64,000 nt of DNA from Trichostrongylus colubriformis (GCA_963978905.1 OZ022259.1:558001-622000); one strand, 5' to 3'; positions 45,064 through 56,826 are shown, numbered from the stretch's first letter. The notes: generated from the sequence alone by a model not told the origin. Made by a program: numbers and translations.

Positions 45064-45788
45064 GGCAGTGTTCATAGTTCACGATTCAGGCGATCACGCG
45101 ATCGCGTGGATCACGCGATCGCGTGGATCGCGCGGGCGATCAGGCGTATCAAAACCGCAACGCGTAACCACGCGGCGCGGGAGGAAAGGAGGAATAAAGC
45201 ACGTTTGAAATAACGAAAGAACTTTCTCGACAACCTAATACATTTGTATCGAGGTCTTTTCGTGAGTAGGTGCTTTAGTTTTGTAAGGGATTTCTAAAGG
45301 CATATATACAGCACAAGTGAATAGAGTGAAAAAGCAACAGAATAGGATGAATCTTTAATAGGACAACGAAACACCGATCGTGTTTCAGTAACTAGGAAAA
45401 GATCTGGCTTCTTATAAGATGCACCAGCAAAAATTTAGCGAACCACTTACTGCAATCAGGAGGTGCACAAATGATCCGAGAAGTTTCTACTATCACCTGA
45501 ATCGCGCCATTGCCTGATTTGCTTAATCGATATGTATCTTTTCCATTCCGCCTCAATCGCGCGATCTACGCGATCGCGTGCCTTACGCGATCGCGTGCTT
45601 TACGCGATCGCGTGATCGCCTGAATCACGTAATCAATATATATCTTTTCTTTTCCGCCTGAATCGCGTGATCCACGCGATCGCGTGCTTTACGCGATCGC
45701 GTGATCGCCTGAATCACCCAATCAATATGTATCTTTTTCCTTCCGCCTGATCGCGTGATCGCCTGAATCGTGAACTATGAACACTGCC
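45064..45788. mobile_element. Harbinger-like MITE with CGCGATCGCG arrays
   Basis: TTA flanks both ends (45061-45063 and 45789-45791). Both ends read GGCAGTGTTCATAGTTCACG inwards, and the match continues through ATTCAGGCGATCACGCGATC. The decamer CGCGATCGCG occurs about seven times, two at 45096-45125 and five at 45,565-45,690, with gcctgaatca spacers. The 725-bp element has no transposase. The TTA duplication and GGC start fit PIF/Harbinger. It is inserted at the edge of the retrotransposon relic. Confidence 0.85.
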
Positions 45789-45899
45789 TTACACGTCAAG
45801 CACCACGTCATTTCGATCAATGTGGCTTTAATACGATACGATGAGTATCATGCCGCTGTTATGCTCATTGCTCTACACCTCAGTCATTCCTCGGCAAAG

Positions 45900-46078
45900 T
45901 CAACAGTAGGAGGCGGCGTGCCATGAGAAAGGCGACTTGCCCTGATGAAACCACCTCCGCCACAGCTCATGGGGTGCCTTCCGCGGGTGGGCTTTCGCCA
46001 TACATAGGCCTTTCAGACCCGTAATTTTCCAGTAAATGACCCTTTTGGGATTCCTTATCGCCCACATTACCTGGGTGT
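45900..46078. mobile_element. TTAA-element family T1, partial copy
   Basis: The reverse strand matches the left part of the 52,903 copy (ataatgtgggtga-like, ggaatcc, tcattcagtgaaaa-like, ctgtggc..aggcgg). Both outer ends are lost. Confidence 0.6.
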
Positions 46079-46579
46079 GTACACATGGTACGAAAGACCT
46101 CATTCGCATCCCATGTGCGCACGCTCGATAACATCCTCACACCTCATGTGCGAGAAAGTAGGTGACAAGCAGAAGTCAGCTATAGACCGATCAATCTCAT
46201 TAACTTGGTGTAATGTCCATAAAGGAAAAGTTTGAGTAAGTTTTGCATAATTCTGACCAAAACACTTATTACTTTTATAAAATGTACATTGGATTTCGGA
46301 CTTGCTAATAAATCATATAAGCTTATTATTAACGTATTTGTAAATATTAGGAAACACTACAGCTCAACAAAGTTTGTTGGAAACAAACACTTGTGCGTGG
46401 ATTTCTCAAATACCTGTTCAGATACCTGCATTTGACCTCTCATCATACTGCCAAATTTCGCTTTTGGCCATAGCAACTCATATTAAAAGGGTGAAGATAC
46501 AACTATGCTCCTGTATGACTCGGACGAAAGTTCTGCGCGCCCCTTCCGGATGGCGTCCCAGCATTACCACTGATTCTTT

Positions 46580-46775
46580 TTGCGACTGTGTGCATCTTGT
46601 TGTGACTAGGGTTCTCTATCTCTGTCAACCTGGGCCTAACGCTAATAACGTCATTACTTTTGCTATTTCTCGCAAGGCATGGTTGGTACCTCGGTGGGGA
46701 TCGAACCTAGTAGTTTCGATTGTGCTGACGTGAGCCATTCCTTTTGACCACACGGCTATCCCCGGCTCACTACCC
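46580..46775 (-). repeat. tRNA-derived SINE head
   Basis: The minus strand carries TAGCCGTGTGGTCAAAAGG (A-box, 46758-46740) and GGTTCGATCCC (B-box, 46708-46698) at tRNA spacing. The T stem is imperfect, so this is not a working tRNA. A pol III-type promoter followed by unrelated sequence (46,590-46,680) is what a tRNA-derived SINE looks like. Confidence 0.55.
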
Positions 46776-47287
46776 TATCCGTGCCTCTGAACAAAATGAT
46801 GTTCATGTGGAATTGAAGAATTATTTTGATTTGTCTGCACATTACCCAAACCTTCTTGAACTCATGTTTAACTGCAATACAAGGCAGGAAAAAGCGAGAA
46901 AGAAACGAGACACTATTCGCTCAGTTTAGAATTATTTTCTCGAATGGAATTCGGTAATTCCATATTTCGAACGTTTCAGAAATCCCATCTCCAGAACCAG
47001 TTCGCTTCATGGCCCCAGTTTAGGTTCATTCCCCCTCAGCTCATTTCTGTGACATGATGTCATTACAAATAATGCGGAGGCCATTCCTAATAGAACGTAA
47101 TGTCCTGTCACAACATGGATGATGTCTTACTTCTCTTTCACAGAGCCAGACGTTTCACATTACTGTGAAAGAATAATGGCTTCCAACCGGTTACAGTATG
47201 ATGGAACTGGGTATTGCCCGTGAAGAGTCCGTCCCCAAGAAATGCCTACGTAGCCATTACGCTTACAAACATCGTCTGCTATTGTAG

Positions 47288-47501
47288 TTCAATCTCGCAT
47301 AACAGTGTCAAAGGAATCGTACACGGGAACTCCATGATTCTGATACATCTTGAAATCACTCCAATAGATACAATACATGAACAGAAACACGAAAAGAACC
47401 GAGAATTTTTCTTTATTGCAAAGCGAAATCGGAAAATTGAAAGGAGAGCCACTCGTTTGATACCTGCCATATTTCCCGCCAAAACATGCGCCCAATGTTG
47501 A
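47288..47501 (+). CDS. weak candidate terminal exon
   Basis: A 70-codon frame follows ctgctattgtag and ends at TGA. The second half is strongly basic (EKNREFFFIAKRNRKIERRATR). The minus strand is also open here. Unrecognised. Confidence 0.2.
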
Positions 47502-47789
47502 TCCTACTCTGCGTGCAAAGCCACTCGGACACCCCTCCCTCGTCCGTCACTTCGGGGAGCTCTATCTCTATTGGATTCTTGCCATGCGCGTGAAACTTTG
47601 CATGCGGCCCTCAGTAAGCGAATATAAAATAAGTATGTGGGTAATAGAAGAGGTAAATTTCCGTGAACGATTCCTCTAATCATTCATACTTCAAACCTAT
47701 TATATTTTTTCTCCAATGTTACCATAGCCTGCATATTCCAGTAAAGCTACCACGTACTAGACCTCTGTTGCCAAATATGTCTTACTTAC

Positions 47790-47915
47790 ACTCTCACGCT
47801 TGAAGTAGAATTGGACTACGGTAGCGGGAATGCGAAATAGAAAAGCTTCCCCGATCTCACGAGTTAATATCGCGTCTTGGGTCTCCGTGCGAAAATTCAC
47901 GAAGAAGTCGAAATT
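47790..47915 (-). CDS. candidate internal exon (42 codons)
   Basis: Flanked by ccactgactttcag and a perfect GTAAGT donor, phase 0 to phase 0, exactly 126 bp. The reading is rich in Phe and charged residues (FVNFRTETQD...FRIPATVVQFYFKRES). Neighbouring exons were not found. Signal quality is good but the length is small. Confidence 0.33.
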
Positions 47916-48342
47916 CTGAAAGTCAGTGGAAAATTCATGATCAGAAAAAAAAGAAGGGAAAATCGCTTTCAAAAGTTCTAGCAATTACTGGACGAAATGG
48001 TTCCGTTGCGAATGCCTTCCTACCGTGGTAGCTGCGTAGTTATGTATTTTACAATTCATTTTTCAGCCGTTTATCATGTCTCTGTTGCTCTGTTGCTTTT
48101 ATTCAAGCATTAAACGCCATTGGCAAAATACTTCATGCTAGCCGATAAAGGAACACTTATGGTGCTGGATTCGTGTTCGTTTCCCTTATACCAGCGATCG
48201 TGTCGGTTATGGAGCCTGTCCCATCAGCTAGATCATAGAAAATATTTGCCACCCAGAATCGAAAATGGGTCATAGGGTCGTGTAAAGAATCGGGTAGATA
48301 TGGGTAAGTGTGAGCGAAAACCCCAATTTTGGTGATCTACAG

Positions 48343-48530
48343 AAGTGATTTTCTATTAACTGTGCCATCGCCAATAGTGGAAAATTGTATTGTGGAGGTT
48401 TCAGTAGCTTCGGTCATGTGTGAGCCTACGAAAGTAGTGAAGAAAGCTTTCGAAGAGCAATCTGCTTCGAAAATCTTAACTGCGAGCTTCCATTTTTTTC
48501 ACTTTTCCTATGACTGTACATATATCTAAA
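48343..48530 (+). CDS. weak candidate terminal exon
   Basis: A 61-codon frame follows ggtgatctacag and stops at TAA, just before the mariner at 48539. The composition is protein-like, with acidic and basic residues. No upstream partner was found. Confidence 0.2.
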
Positions 48531-48538
48531 CATACATA

Positions 48539-49832
48539 TTAGGTTGTCGCAAAATTAATTTTGGAAATGGACCGCATACTTCAAACTACTATAACTCAGC
48601 TTAAACACGAGTTCATTAATCGAAGTAAAAACCATCAGAATCTACACACTTTTGCCAGAATCTACACACTTTTGCCAACGAACAGGCAATAAATCTAAGC
48701 CTTCACTATAAAAACTACTATCACGAGAATCAACGTAGTCAAGGAAGGCACATTCAACATCGTCTAAATTAGTAAATTGTTTCTGACGCAGATGAGAATT
48801 GAGGGCTCGAAAAAGTGATAGTCTGTTGGGGGAAGGTCGGGAGAATACGCTGGGTGAGGGAGAACTTCTATACCCAAGTGGGTCAATTTTTGCCGAGCGA
48901 TTTGTGAGGTGTGTGGCCTTGCGTTGTCCTGCAACAGGATCGGCCCCCCTCCATTCACCACCGCCGGCCACAATTTTTGCAACTTTCTATACATTTGCTC
49001 CAGTTCACAACAGTAAGACTCTGCTGTGACTGGCTGACCAGGTTGCAAGAAACTGTAATGGATTACACCTTTGCAACACCACCACACAGTAATCATAACC
49101 TTTTTAGGGTGAAGGTCGGGTTTAGGAAAAGGAGCATCCTTATCTACCCAGACTAATCCCCGCTTCCTGTTATCATAAAGAACCCATTTTTCATCTACAG
49201 TTATAATACCGTTCACAAATGGCTCATTTTTTATGACGAACTAGGAGATTAGAGCAGGTGTCGAAACGTGCCAGACGCTGCTCATCGGTCAGGTCATGAG
49301 GCACCCACTTCGACATCTTCTTCACCTTGCCGATTGTCAGCAAATGTCTGGCCACTGTAGAGTAAAGTACGCCTAGGTCTTCTGCTAACGTACGAGTATT
49401 CGTCTCCGGATTTGCTTCGACGGCTCTCCTTAAATCTTGATCATTAAGCGATGACCTGCGGCCGCGACCCGACTTCTCTTCGAGATCGAAATCGCCAGAA
49501 GCAAATTTTTTAAATCAGAGCTCCACTGTTCCTTCGCAAGGACAATTCGTCCCAAAAACAGTGCTGAGATTACGAGCTGCCTCCGCTGCGGAGTGTTCCA
49601 ATTTAAACTCATAAAGCATGATGACTCGATAGTCGCGTCGGTTCATGATTATACGCAGCCCTGGAAAAGGCCGGCTGGAAAACTTGGAGCGACATTCATA
49701 GAAGTTTCTGAAAGAGCAGAAAAAACTCACCAAATGGTATGCCTGGCGTTCCTTTGGATGGAATAGTTCAGGGTAAAAAATCTACTTATTTATACATACC
49801 TTAAAACCGAAATTAATTTTGCAACAACCTAA
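48539..49832 (-). mobile_element. complete but inactive mariner element
   Basis: The ends read TTAGGTTGTCGCAAAATTAA and TTAGGTTGTTGCAAAATTAA inwards, and TA flanks both sides. Length is 1294 bp. The minus-strand transposase starts near 49640 (YEFKLEHSAAEAARNLS) and includes a DNA-binding helix region near 49400-49330. The catalytic part at 49216-48764 has TVDEKWV, LLQDNARPHTS and PTDYHFF with normal D,D34D spacing. Lesions: an in-frame TGA at 49515-49517 (relatives have Trp), one extra A in the A-run near 49,230, and a frameshift after DYHFF near 48,815. A small tandem duplication (agaatctacacacttttgcc) sits at 48,649-48,678. Confidence 0.93.
48764..49216 (-). pseudogene. mariner transposase catalytic region, pseudogene
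   Basis: A 150-codon open piece spans all three catalytic Asp residues of the D,D34D mariner triad. The second and third are 35 positions apart, the usual spacing. Upstream and downstream frameshifts remove the DNA-binding domain and the last part of the protein, so it cannot act. The retained catalytic order makes the family assignment firm. Confidence 0.92.
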
Positions 49833-50575
49833 TACAATACCCGCCTTAAGTTTTCAAAAGAAAACGCGGAAAGCGCAGATCCGTGTTTTTTTCGTTTTTT
49901 TGTTGTAACTCGGTTTGTTTTGCCTAAGTCTCCATAAAAATGTATATCAATCGAATCAGCTCACCGAGCTCTACAATATGGTTTCTTTAAACTTTCAATA
50001 AGCCGACTTTTTATGTTCTCGCGTGCATGAAGTGCCAGTGGGCACTCATCAGCGAGCGACGTGCGCTATAATTATAACCAGGAGGCAAATCTGCCGTCAA
50101 CATACAAATCTCAACAACTTACAGGAATACTGTCCTAGTCGAAACTGAATTGAAAGTAGATTTTCAATCTTTGATGGTGATATTTCCTTAAGTATCACTT
50201 CACCCAGTGTGCTATAGTGGTCACCATCCGATTACTGTTTAAAAAAATAATTTTTCTCACGTTTTGACGGCTTTCAGTTTTCTCAAAAAGGCATAAATTG
50301 AGAACAATAAAGAAGATCCAATTGATTGATGTATAAAGCCCATGATCATAAATAAAATAATCAAACCTTCTCGAAAGTTTTACCGTTCTACCCTGTCTGA
50401 CCCCTCGATCTCATAGCAATTAGTCAGCTCTGTAGTTGGCCTTGTATTCCCCTCAGTTGCGCGCGTCTGTCTCCTTACAGTTTACACGAACCATTGTACC
50501 TTTACTATGCTAAGCTACAACTCTTCCATGCAGCGGATATGTACCTCTGGTTTACTTTCGTATCTTCAAATCCTT
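49833..50575. other. no supported gene
   Basis: AT-rich, with short frames only and no palindromes noted. Confidence 0.4.
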
Positions 50576-51068
50576 TCACGCTAATCCCACTTCCTTTATA
50601 ACATAACCCTTTCCGCAAGAGTCATTTTTCGAGGGCTTCACTTTCTGAGTCCATCTTCCAGGTTGAGCTCTCAAAAGAAAAGCCCCAGGGTTTTGTAAAA
50701 CTCTATTCAATCCCATCAAAAGCATCCCCATCATCGTTCACTGTTCGTTATATCCAGTGGCTCTCATATATGACTCTTCGCAAGAAACACGGAGCAATTT
50801 TAATAGGCAACCATTTTTGACATCATATCAAACCTTCTGATTGCTTCACACCCTTACTCACGGGTGTGGTAAAAGATAGTTGGAGTAGTTCTGACCTTGT
50901 GTTGCGACCATGACTGCAGTTGACAGAGTTCTCATTGAGGACGTCCCACCCGTTAATCAACTTGCGCTGACAGCTTCCTTCTGTTTTCCGGCTAATCAAA
51001 ATCTTTATAGCGTTCAACAAAAAGTAGCATTTCCATTTTTCGGTGCATTTCACGACTTTAGCGACCAT
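50576..51068 (-). CDS. candidate small two-exon gene
   Basis: ATG 51068 opens 69 codons that end at a consensus CCC|GTGAGT donor (50862). After a 217-bp intron, segment 50644-50576 follows agatggactcag, keeps the phase and stops at TGA after 22 codons. The product would be about 91 residues, with several Cys (KCTEKWKC, SCQRK, NCSHG, DSCGK) but no clear signal peptide. Another start inside the first segment is possible after cagaaggaagctgtcag. Unrecognised. Confidence 0.33.
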
Positions 51069-51823
51069 CTAGATGTAATCTAGAGGGTTGGCCCCTGTGG
51101 GATGCTGGGTTTCACCAAGCGTGCTTCCAAGTAATCGCAAAATGCGCAGAAAGGCGCTTGTGAACTCACCTCCGTTGGCTTAAACAAAAACTTCCGTTCC
51201 TTCATTTAGAATCATTTCTTCGAATAATTCGAGGTCGACTCAACCTATACATATTTTATACAGCTCTGCACTCTAGTGCTTAGCAGAACAGGGCCCGTAC
51301 AATCCGCCTATGAAAGTATTTGGATACCACATCCTCCACAAAATGCCACATGACTCATTACGAAAATGAACCTACAGAGAAAAAAGTAAAAACAGTGACT
51401 CAAGGGAATTTCCCAAAGCTGACGAAAATTGGAATTCTTTCTGAATTTTTTTTATATATACTGATTGATCTCCTCAACCGCTCATCGTGCTACTGTACAT
51501 CCTGCCGATGTAAGGTTGAGAATGGTAGCGTGGGCTGCATAGTATGAACAAACACGGCGCATACAAAAGTGGAATAACTATAAAGTGTTTGAAATAGCTA
51601 CCAAGCCGGACTACACAGCTTTCTTCAAACGCTTCCCAAACAGCACTAAAACGAAGCATAAGGTTACAGCAGTTGCCCGTGGTACGAAAATGCGCACGAA
51701 TGCCGTCGCGCTCCAACGCATTACCTGAAAAGAGCGGCTTCCACTGGACGGCACCATAGGGTAAGAATCGGACTTCCGGAAGCAGCGCGTCTTCCCTGTA
51801 AGGATCTCTCTCTCTGCCTTGCT
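51069..51823. other. no well-supported gene
   Basis: A 75-codon plus frame (51320-51547) and an 80-codon minus frame (51716-51474) overlap in part; neither has good signals. Confidence 0.35.
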
Positions 51824-51907
51824 GGTAGGTGGTTCCTCTAGGTCTACCGAAAGTGCATATACTGTGGTAGGTGGTTTCTCAAGGTCTACCGAAAATGCAT
51901 GTATTGG
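51824..51907. repeat. 2 x 42-bp tandem duplication
   Basis: ggtaggtggttcctctaggt at 51824 recurs at 51866 with few changes; 42 bp is 14 codons. On minus it yields a duplicated SVDLE.PPT peptide in a 106-codon frame (51931-51611). Confidence 0.8.
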
Positions 51908-51974
51908 GTTATATTGAAAACCTGTCGTCATTGGAGATGAGGGATCAGAGGCAGAGATAGCCGGTTGTGAAATA

Positions 51975-52350
51975 AAGTAGGCACACGGTAGAGGTGTATC
52001 GACGATCAGCCTCGAACCTGTTCCCTTTTCTACTCACTCACGATGTCATGGCAAAGGACCTCATGGAGATGTTGAAGACCTTCCTGACGGATACGGCCTT
52101 ACATCGGCGGTGAACAGCATTGAAAAACTTCAGGCAAGACCGCAGAAATCGTATGAAAGTCTGGCACAGAGTGGACTGCCATTAAATATGGAGGAGTTCA
52201 TAAGCTCAGGAGAACGACCAGAACCGGTGGACGATCACGACGCCATGGGGAAATCATCGAGCGATCGAAGACTTCGGATGCTTCGGTACGAATCCAGCAA
52301 TTGTATACACCGTAGACCTGGCACTAGAGGGCAGAATAAATACAGCGGGG
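51975..52350 (+). mobile_element. non-LTR retrotransposon RT relic
   Basis: The plus strand reads LFPFLLTHDVMAKDL and then, through the frame at 52110-52472, SIEKLQ...SLAQSGLPLN and ISSGE. This parallels the segment after the HQGS block and around the KLQ..L...GLRLN block of the 41.7-45.1-kb element. The active-site YADD is no longer visible. It is strongly degraded. Confidence 0.55.
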
Positions 52351-52374
52351 ATAAAATATGTGGAGTCCGCTTCA

Positions 52375-52472
52375 ATTTTCCAACGATTATCGCTTCTAAC
52401 CTTCAGTGTACGTCACGAAATGCTCAATTCTTTGCATCTTCCTCTTGTTTCGGCCCCTTCCGGTTGCTTTAA
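52375..52472. mobile_element. TTAA-element family T2, right-end fragment
   Basis: Matches the last ~95 bp of the T2 copies (cgcttctaaccttcagtg..., ccccttccggttgctTTAA). TTAA lies at 52469-52472. The left part is missing. Confidence 0.75.
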
Positions 52473-52902
52473 AGGAATACAATACTGCGTCCATCACCGT
52501 TTCAAATCCTGTATTGGTTGCACGCGACCCGCAGAGCTTGTTTATGGTCTATTCGCGTTTGTTTTCCAATCTTACCAAGCAAGAACAAAGTCGTTCACTG
52601 AGGGTATGTGTAAATATGTAACTACCTTTCTATCTGCCTATCAAAGGAACAGTCCATTATAACCTGACTATTTTGTTTCCATCGTGAACCGATAGCCCCT
52701 CCCGCAACTGGAAAGACTACTTCAACCGGAACGCTGTGATAAGTAGTAAGCGCGTGCAGAACCTCTATATAGGATGGCGTCCACCATTCCAAGATGGCAG
52801 GGATCCTTCATCGATTTAACTAACGGAGCAGCGGAGGAATTTAATTTGCAAAAAAGGCCCGCTATTGACTGTGATAGCGTGGGACCGGCGAAGTTCTGGA
52901 AT

Positions 52903-53595
52903 TTAAGGACAGTGTTTGGGATAATGTGGGTGAGAGGGAATCCGAAATGGAGTCATTCAGTGAAAAAACTACGGGTCTGAGAGGCCCTTGCATGGCGAAA
53001 TTCCCCGCGGAAGACGCCCCTTTGAACTGTGGCCGAGGCGGCCTCATCAGGACAAGCCGCCTTTGCTGAGGGCAGCCCGCCTCCTGGCGACGAGCTCCCC
53101 ATGATTGGCTGGGGTGGGATGAGCCAAGGCGATGCGGCCGGCTGGAGCTATCGGGCGCGCTTTCGTAAACAGAGCGTCGCAGACACTTTTTCAACCAGCT
53201 GATCATCTTTTTCAGTGTTTTTGATTTTTGCTGCTCATCCGTAGAGTTCACGAGTTTTCTACTCCTCTTTTCTTTTCCTTTAATTCTCACTTATTGTCTT
53301 ATCTCGTCTGCAGTCAACGATGGGATGCCTTTCAAGTTTTTTGCGTTATTTCCACGCTGTTTTTGCACACACTGATTACCTGGATACATGCCAATGGCAG
53401 AGTCGTCCGGGCCACCCGTCTGTTGACGAAATGGTCGTCCACCTCGAGAATCAACGGTGGGGAGGGGTCCTATTTCTCGGGTTTTTGGTCAATTCCATCC
53501 GTTTTTTCTTCACTGTCCTATTACTAGGCATCTCGACTTTCATGCTCACTTCTTCTTTTACTTTTCGTCCGAATTTTCCCTAATACTGCCTTTAA
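52903..53595. mobile_element. TTAA-flanked element family T1, copy near 53 kb
   Basis: TTAA at 52903-52906 and 53592-53595. The ends read GGACAGTGTTTGGG and AGGCAGTATTAGGG inwards. At 693 bp it is longer than other copies because of about 150 bp of extra sequence around 53,170-53,320. Same orientation as the 17.6-kb copy. Confidence 0.82.
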
Positions 53596-54108
53596 GGAAA
53601 CGTCGTCAGGGGATAAAGGTAGTATCTCTGAATTGCTGGTGATAAAATCAAGTAGAAACTTGTGCCGGGAAAACGTAGACTGTGCGGAGAAACCTGCTAT
53701 GCTATACTTGACAAATTATCGAGTTATTGATCGTTCCTCATGGAGACCCTTGTTGGGGACTATTGCTATTCCAATTTCGTGCTCAGTCAAGGCGCTTTAC
53801 TCAACAAGTTTGGCCACAATAGCTTACCTTTGTTGGCATTTTTTTCTGGTCAATCCGCCTAGTTAGAATGCTTCGCAATTCCAAGCGATCAGCCCGGCAA
53901 TCAAGCTGCCCATTGGGTTGGCTGCTACCTCAAAATGAGATGTTGTATGACGAAGCAATAGTTGGTGTTCTACATTTTTTCTCGCCTCTTGCCCAAGGCT
54001 CCCCAAAATCATGTAGTTAAGCATTCGTAGGAATGGTGAATACGCTGATATAAATCCCCCACAAATAATCAGGAAGGATGATGTAGTCTTTATTTAGCTG
54101 TGACCCAG
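53596..54108. other. no supported gene
   Basis: A 77-codon plus frame (53633-53866) without good splice signals; otherwise nothing noted. Confidence 0.35.
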
Positions 54109-54446
54109 GTCGGGTGTGTACACTTATGACAAATTTTCGCCTTGTGACGTCGCACTTGCGGCGCCGTCAACACAACTTGCTGCTATCACTGGGAAGTCCG
54201 CTCAGGACGCAAGGGTCTGGTACCATGGAGGTCCTGTAAGAAATAGCTGGTTATCTCATTATTGTCTATAAAACAATACCTTTTGTGCCCTAAAAAGACA
54301 AAATAGTGACATAAAAAGTAAAAGAAACGATAGCATTACATGATAACAATCCTAATTTAAAAATAATCAAGTCGGGCGTAAAACTTCAGTGGGGGTGTTG
54401 CAATGTACACCATTCAGGTGTTCAGACGAGTAACGGAGGGTGGTAA
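54109..54446 (+). CDS. candidate two-exon 3' end, unrecognised
   Basis: Segment 54109-54235 follows gctgtgacccag and is open for 42 codons to a CCT|GTAAGA donor. Segment 54390-54446 follows cgtaaaacttcag in the same phase, and TAA comes after 18 codons. The first segment is Ala-rich and then polar (LAAITGKSAQDARVWYHGG); the second has CC and HH pairs. Two alternative frames in the first segment are also open in part, so confidence is limited. Confidence 0.33.
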
Positions 54447-55286
54447 TCACTTGAGAGCACCATCAACCAATTTATTATGGAAATACGAAACTCAGCATCG
54501 TCCACTTCCTACTTTGAGCTAGAAAAAGAGGCAGCTCATCGCTAAACGGCGTCGTTAGTCACATCTTTAATGCGACATTTAATGGGTTGTCCTGTCGAAG
54601 GTTTACGGCCTCAGTGACGTTTCACTGTAATTTTTCCCTTCCTTCTTCATCACATTCAGTTTACTTCGATTTAGCATTGTCCTGCTTAGACGTTAATGTT
54701 CCTCGAATGTGATATCCGGTGGGAACTCCTCGCTAACGGGAACTCTGTTGGAAATGAGTGTCGTTTTCCAGCGAATTCTGAATCTGTGCTGTAGAACTTA
54801 TATCCGATAGCCGGTTAGGAGTTTATGTGAAGTGGAACAGCTGACGATCACTTGAACTTGGCTGAGGACTTTCAATCACCATCCGAGAAATGTTAGTCTT
54901 TTTGATCGCCCGTACGGCTATGAAGTTCTCGCAGGTGCTATACAGCTTGGAAATCATCGTTCTGACTGTCACATACCTATATATCGGACTTCTTGAGGAA
55001 CCATATGCTATAGTGCACAATAGAAACTTTCTATCGAACGCATCATCATACAACTATCAAAGTGAAAAGTGGATTCATCGGAACTATCGCGGGGATCGGG
55101 ATAACCACGCGTAGAACGCGACATCAGCGGGATATCGTAGGTTTGGAGAATGAAATGAAGGATTCCAACGTGCGCTCTTGCCATTTTGTTTTCTGGGTAA
55201 AGCTTTCCACTGCGAACAAAATTTTTTCTCCCATTGGCTTTTGACAGATTCTCTTCGAAAGTCGCCTTTTGACTTCAGCACGCAAC
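54447..55286. other. no well-supported gene
   Basis: 54890-55114 is open on plus with a hydrophobic stretch (SLEIIVLTVTYLYIGLL), and 55053-54823 is open on minus. No splice evidence decides between them. Confidence 0.3.
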
Positions 55287-55746
55287 TTAAAGACACCGGA
55301 AGGGGGTTATTTTGAATGTAGAACAGAAGAAGTTCCGTCGAGTTTAAGTGGCCGCCATCGCGCGAACTCGCCAATTTGACGCCTTGGCATGGTGCCAAGA
55401 AAAGGTGTTTTTATTATAAATTTGTTTTTTCCTTTTACTTTTTCCTTTGTTCTTTCTTATATAGTTTCTAAATGTACTTGCACGAATGCCAATGTAGTTT
55501 GGAATGGCCACTCCACTGCGCTGGGAGTCAGGTGCTACAACTAGCGTTGGCCCGCGACCCGTCTCCTACAGTGGACAACTCGGAAAGTCAGTGTGTTGAT
55601 GCGAATGGTATGCGAATACACCGCAGCGTTGCGCTTTTGAATCGGGTTTTTTTCACCATCTATCGCTTCTAACCTTCAGTGTTCGTTACGAAACTCTCAT
55701 TTTTTTGCATTTTCCTTTTGTTTCGGACCCCTTCCGGTTCCTTTAA
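55287..55746. mobile_element. TTAA-flanked element family T2, copy 2
   Basis: TTAA at 55287-55290 and 55743-55746. The ends read AGACACCGGAAGGGGG and AGGAACCGGAAGGGG inwards. It aligns end to end with the copy at 14665-15129, in the same orientation. No coding capacity. Confidence 0.88.
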
Positions 55747-56267
55747 CCTTACATGGTGATGATGGGGTCGTACGCCTTCATGCAGTGAAGACAGGGATCT
55801 ATTAACATCGTTCTTTGTTCATCTGTTCTCGAAACCTTTTTATGTTAATGACGACACCTTCAGTGGTAACTCGATTTGGTACCATAAACTAGTGCAATGA
55901 ACTGCCGATTAATAATGAGTAGAGGATTTATTTTGGCCTCCTTTAGAGCTATGATAAGCATCGTTTGTTTTCTGTCCAAACCTTTCTGAATTTAGCGAAT
56001 GGGGTTGCATTTCCTCCCGCCTAAGAGATGAACGTCATTTGCTCGTTCCTGGAAATGAGGATGACCCTTCTTCACGAGTAGGGTGAATTGCTGATTTCGC
56101 GAGATCAAATTTTTTTTCGAGGAGTGAAAGTATGAGCATCGAAAAATTCACTTGTCCCTTTGGGTACAGCAAGAATTCGGCGATGCAATGCTACTTTATA
56201 CTCCAATACATTTAATAGATGCTGCCAGGTTTCAATGTGCCACGTGCGGCCGAGCTACTTACCCCAC
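55747..56267. other. no supported gene
   Basis: No convincing frames or repeats seen. Confidence 0.4.
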
Positions 56268-56826
56268 TTAAAGGCATCATTAGGGGAAAGTCGGACGAAA
56301 AGTAAAAGAAGTAGTGCATATGAAAGTCGAGATGCCTAGTAACAGGACAGTGGAGAAAAAACGGATGGAAATGGCCAAAAACCCGCGAAATAGGACCCCC
56401 TTCCCACCGTTGATTCTCGACGCGGACGACCTGTCTGTCAAGAGGGAAGTAGTCTGATCCTGTTTCCCATCGGCATGTTGCCTGTAAACACAAGGGAATG
56501 TTTGGAAATACGACAGCATCTATTCTCCAGAGTGAGCTTCAAGCTAAAACTGCGAAAGCGCGCAGCAAAACCTTCAATCCTGCCGTATCTTCTTGACCGC
56601 TCTCACCCCAGTCAATCGGGAATTACGTCATCGGGAGGCGGGGTCAACCTGTCAAGAGGCGGAGCATAAGTGCGTTTGCGAGGTTTTGCGGCGTTTCTAC
56701 AGCTCAGAGGGGTGCTTTTTCACCGGGATTTCGCCACAGATAGCGTTCCTAGGCCCAGGACTAACATGTGAGTTACTTCTTGTAGGGATTTCTCCATTAC
56801 CGCATTACCCCTAATGATGTCTTTAA
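56268..56826. mobile_element. TTAA-flanked element family T1, uninterrupted copy
   Basis: TTAA at 56268-56271 and 56823-56826. The ends read AGGCATCATTAGGGG and AGACATCATTAGGGG inwards. At 559 bp it is the cleanest copy. It shows the empty form (acagcatctattctccagag) of the site that received the mariner in the 9747-11567 copy (acagcatcta, mariner, ta). Confidence 0.9.

Noticed and set aside
45090..45700. Repeated CGCGATCGCG units as a CRISPR array
   Set aside because: Spacers are similar to each other and the units sit inside a TTA-flanked MITE in a eukaryotic genome.
56212..56493. A recurring 60-100 codon frame (…SRVFGHF..FFLH…) present in several T1 copies (9.7, 18.1, 53.4 and 56.3 kb)
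   Set aside because: It tracks the repeat copies, is interrupted in some, lacks any domain and overlaps element ends. It is an open frame within a non-coding repeat, not a conserved gene.
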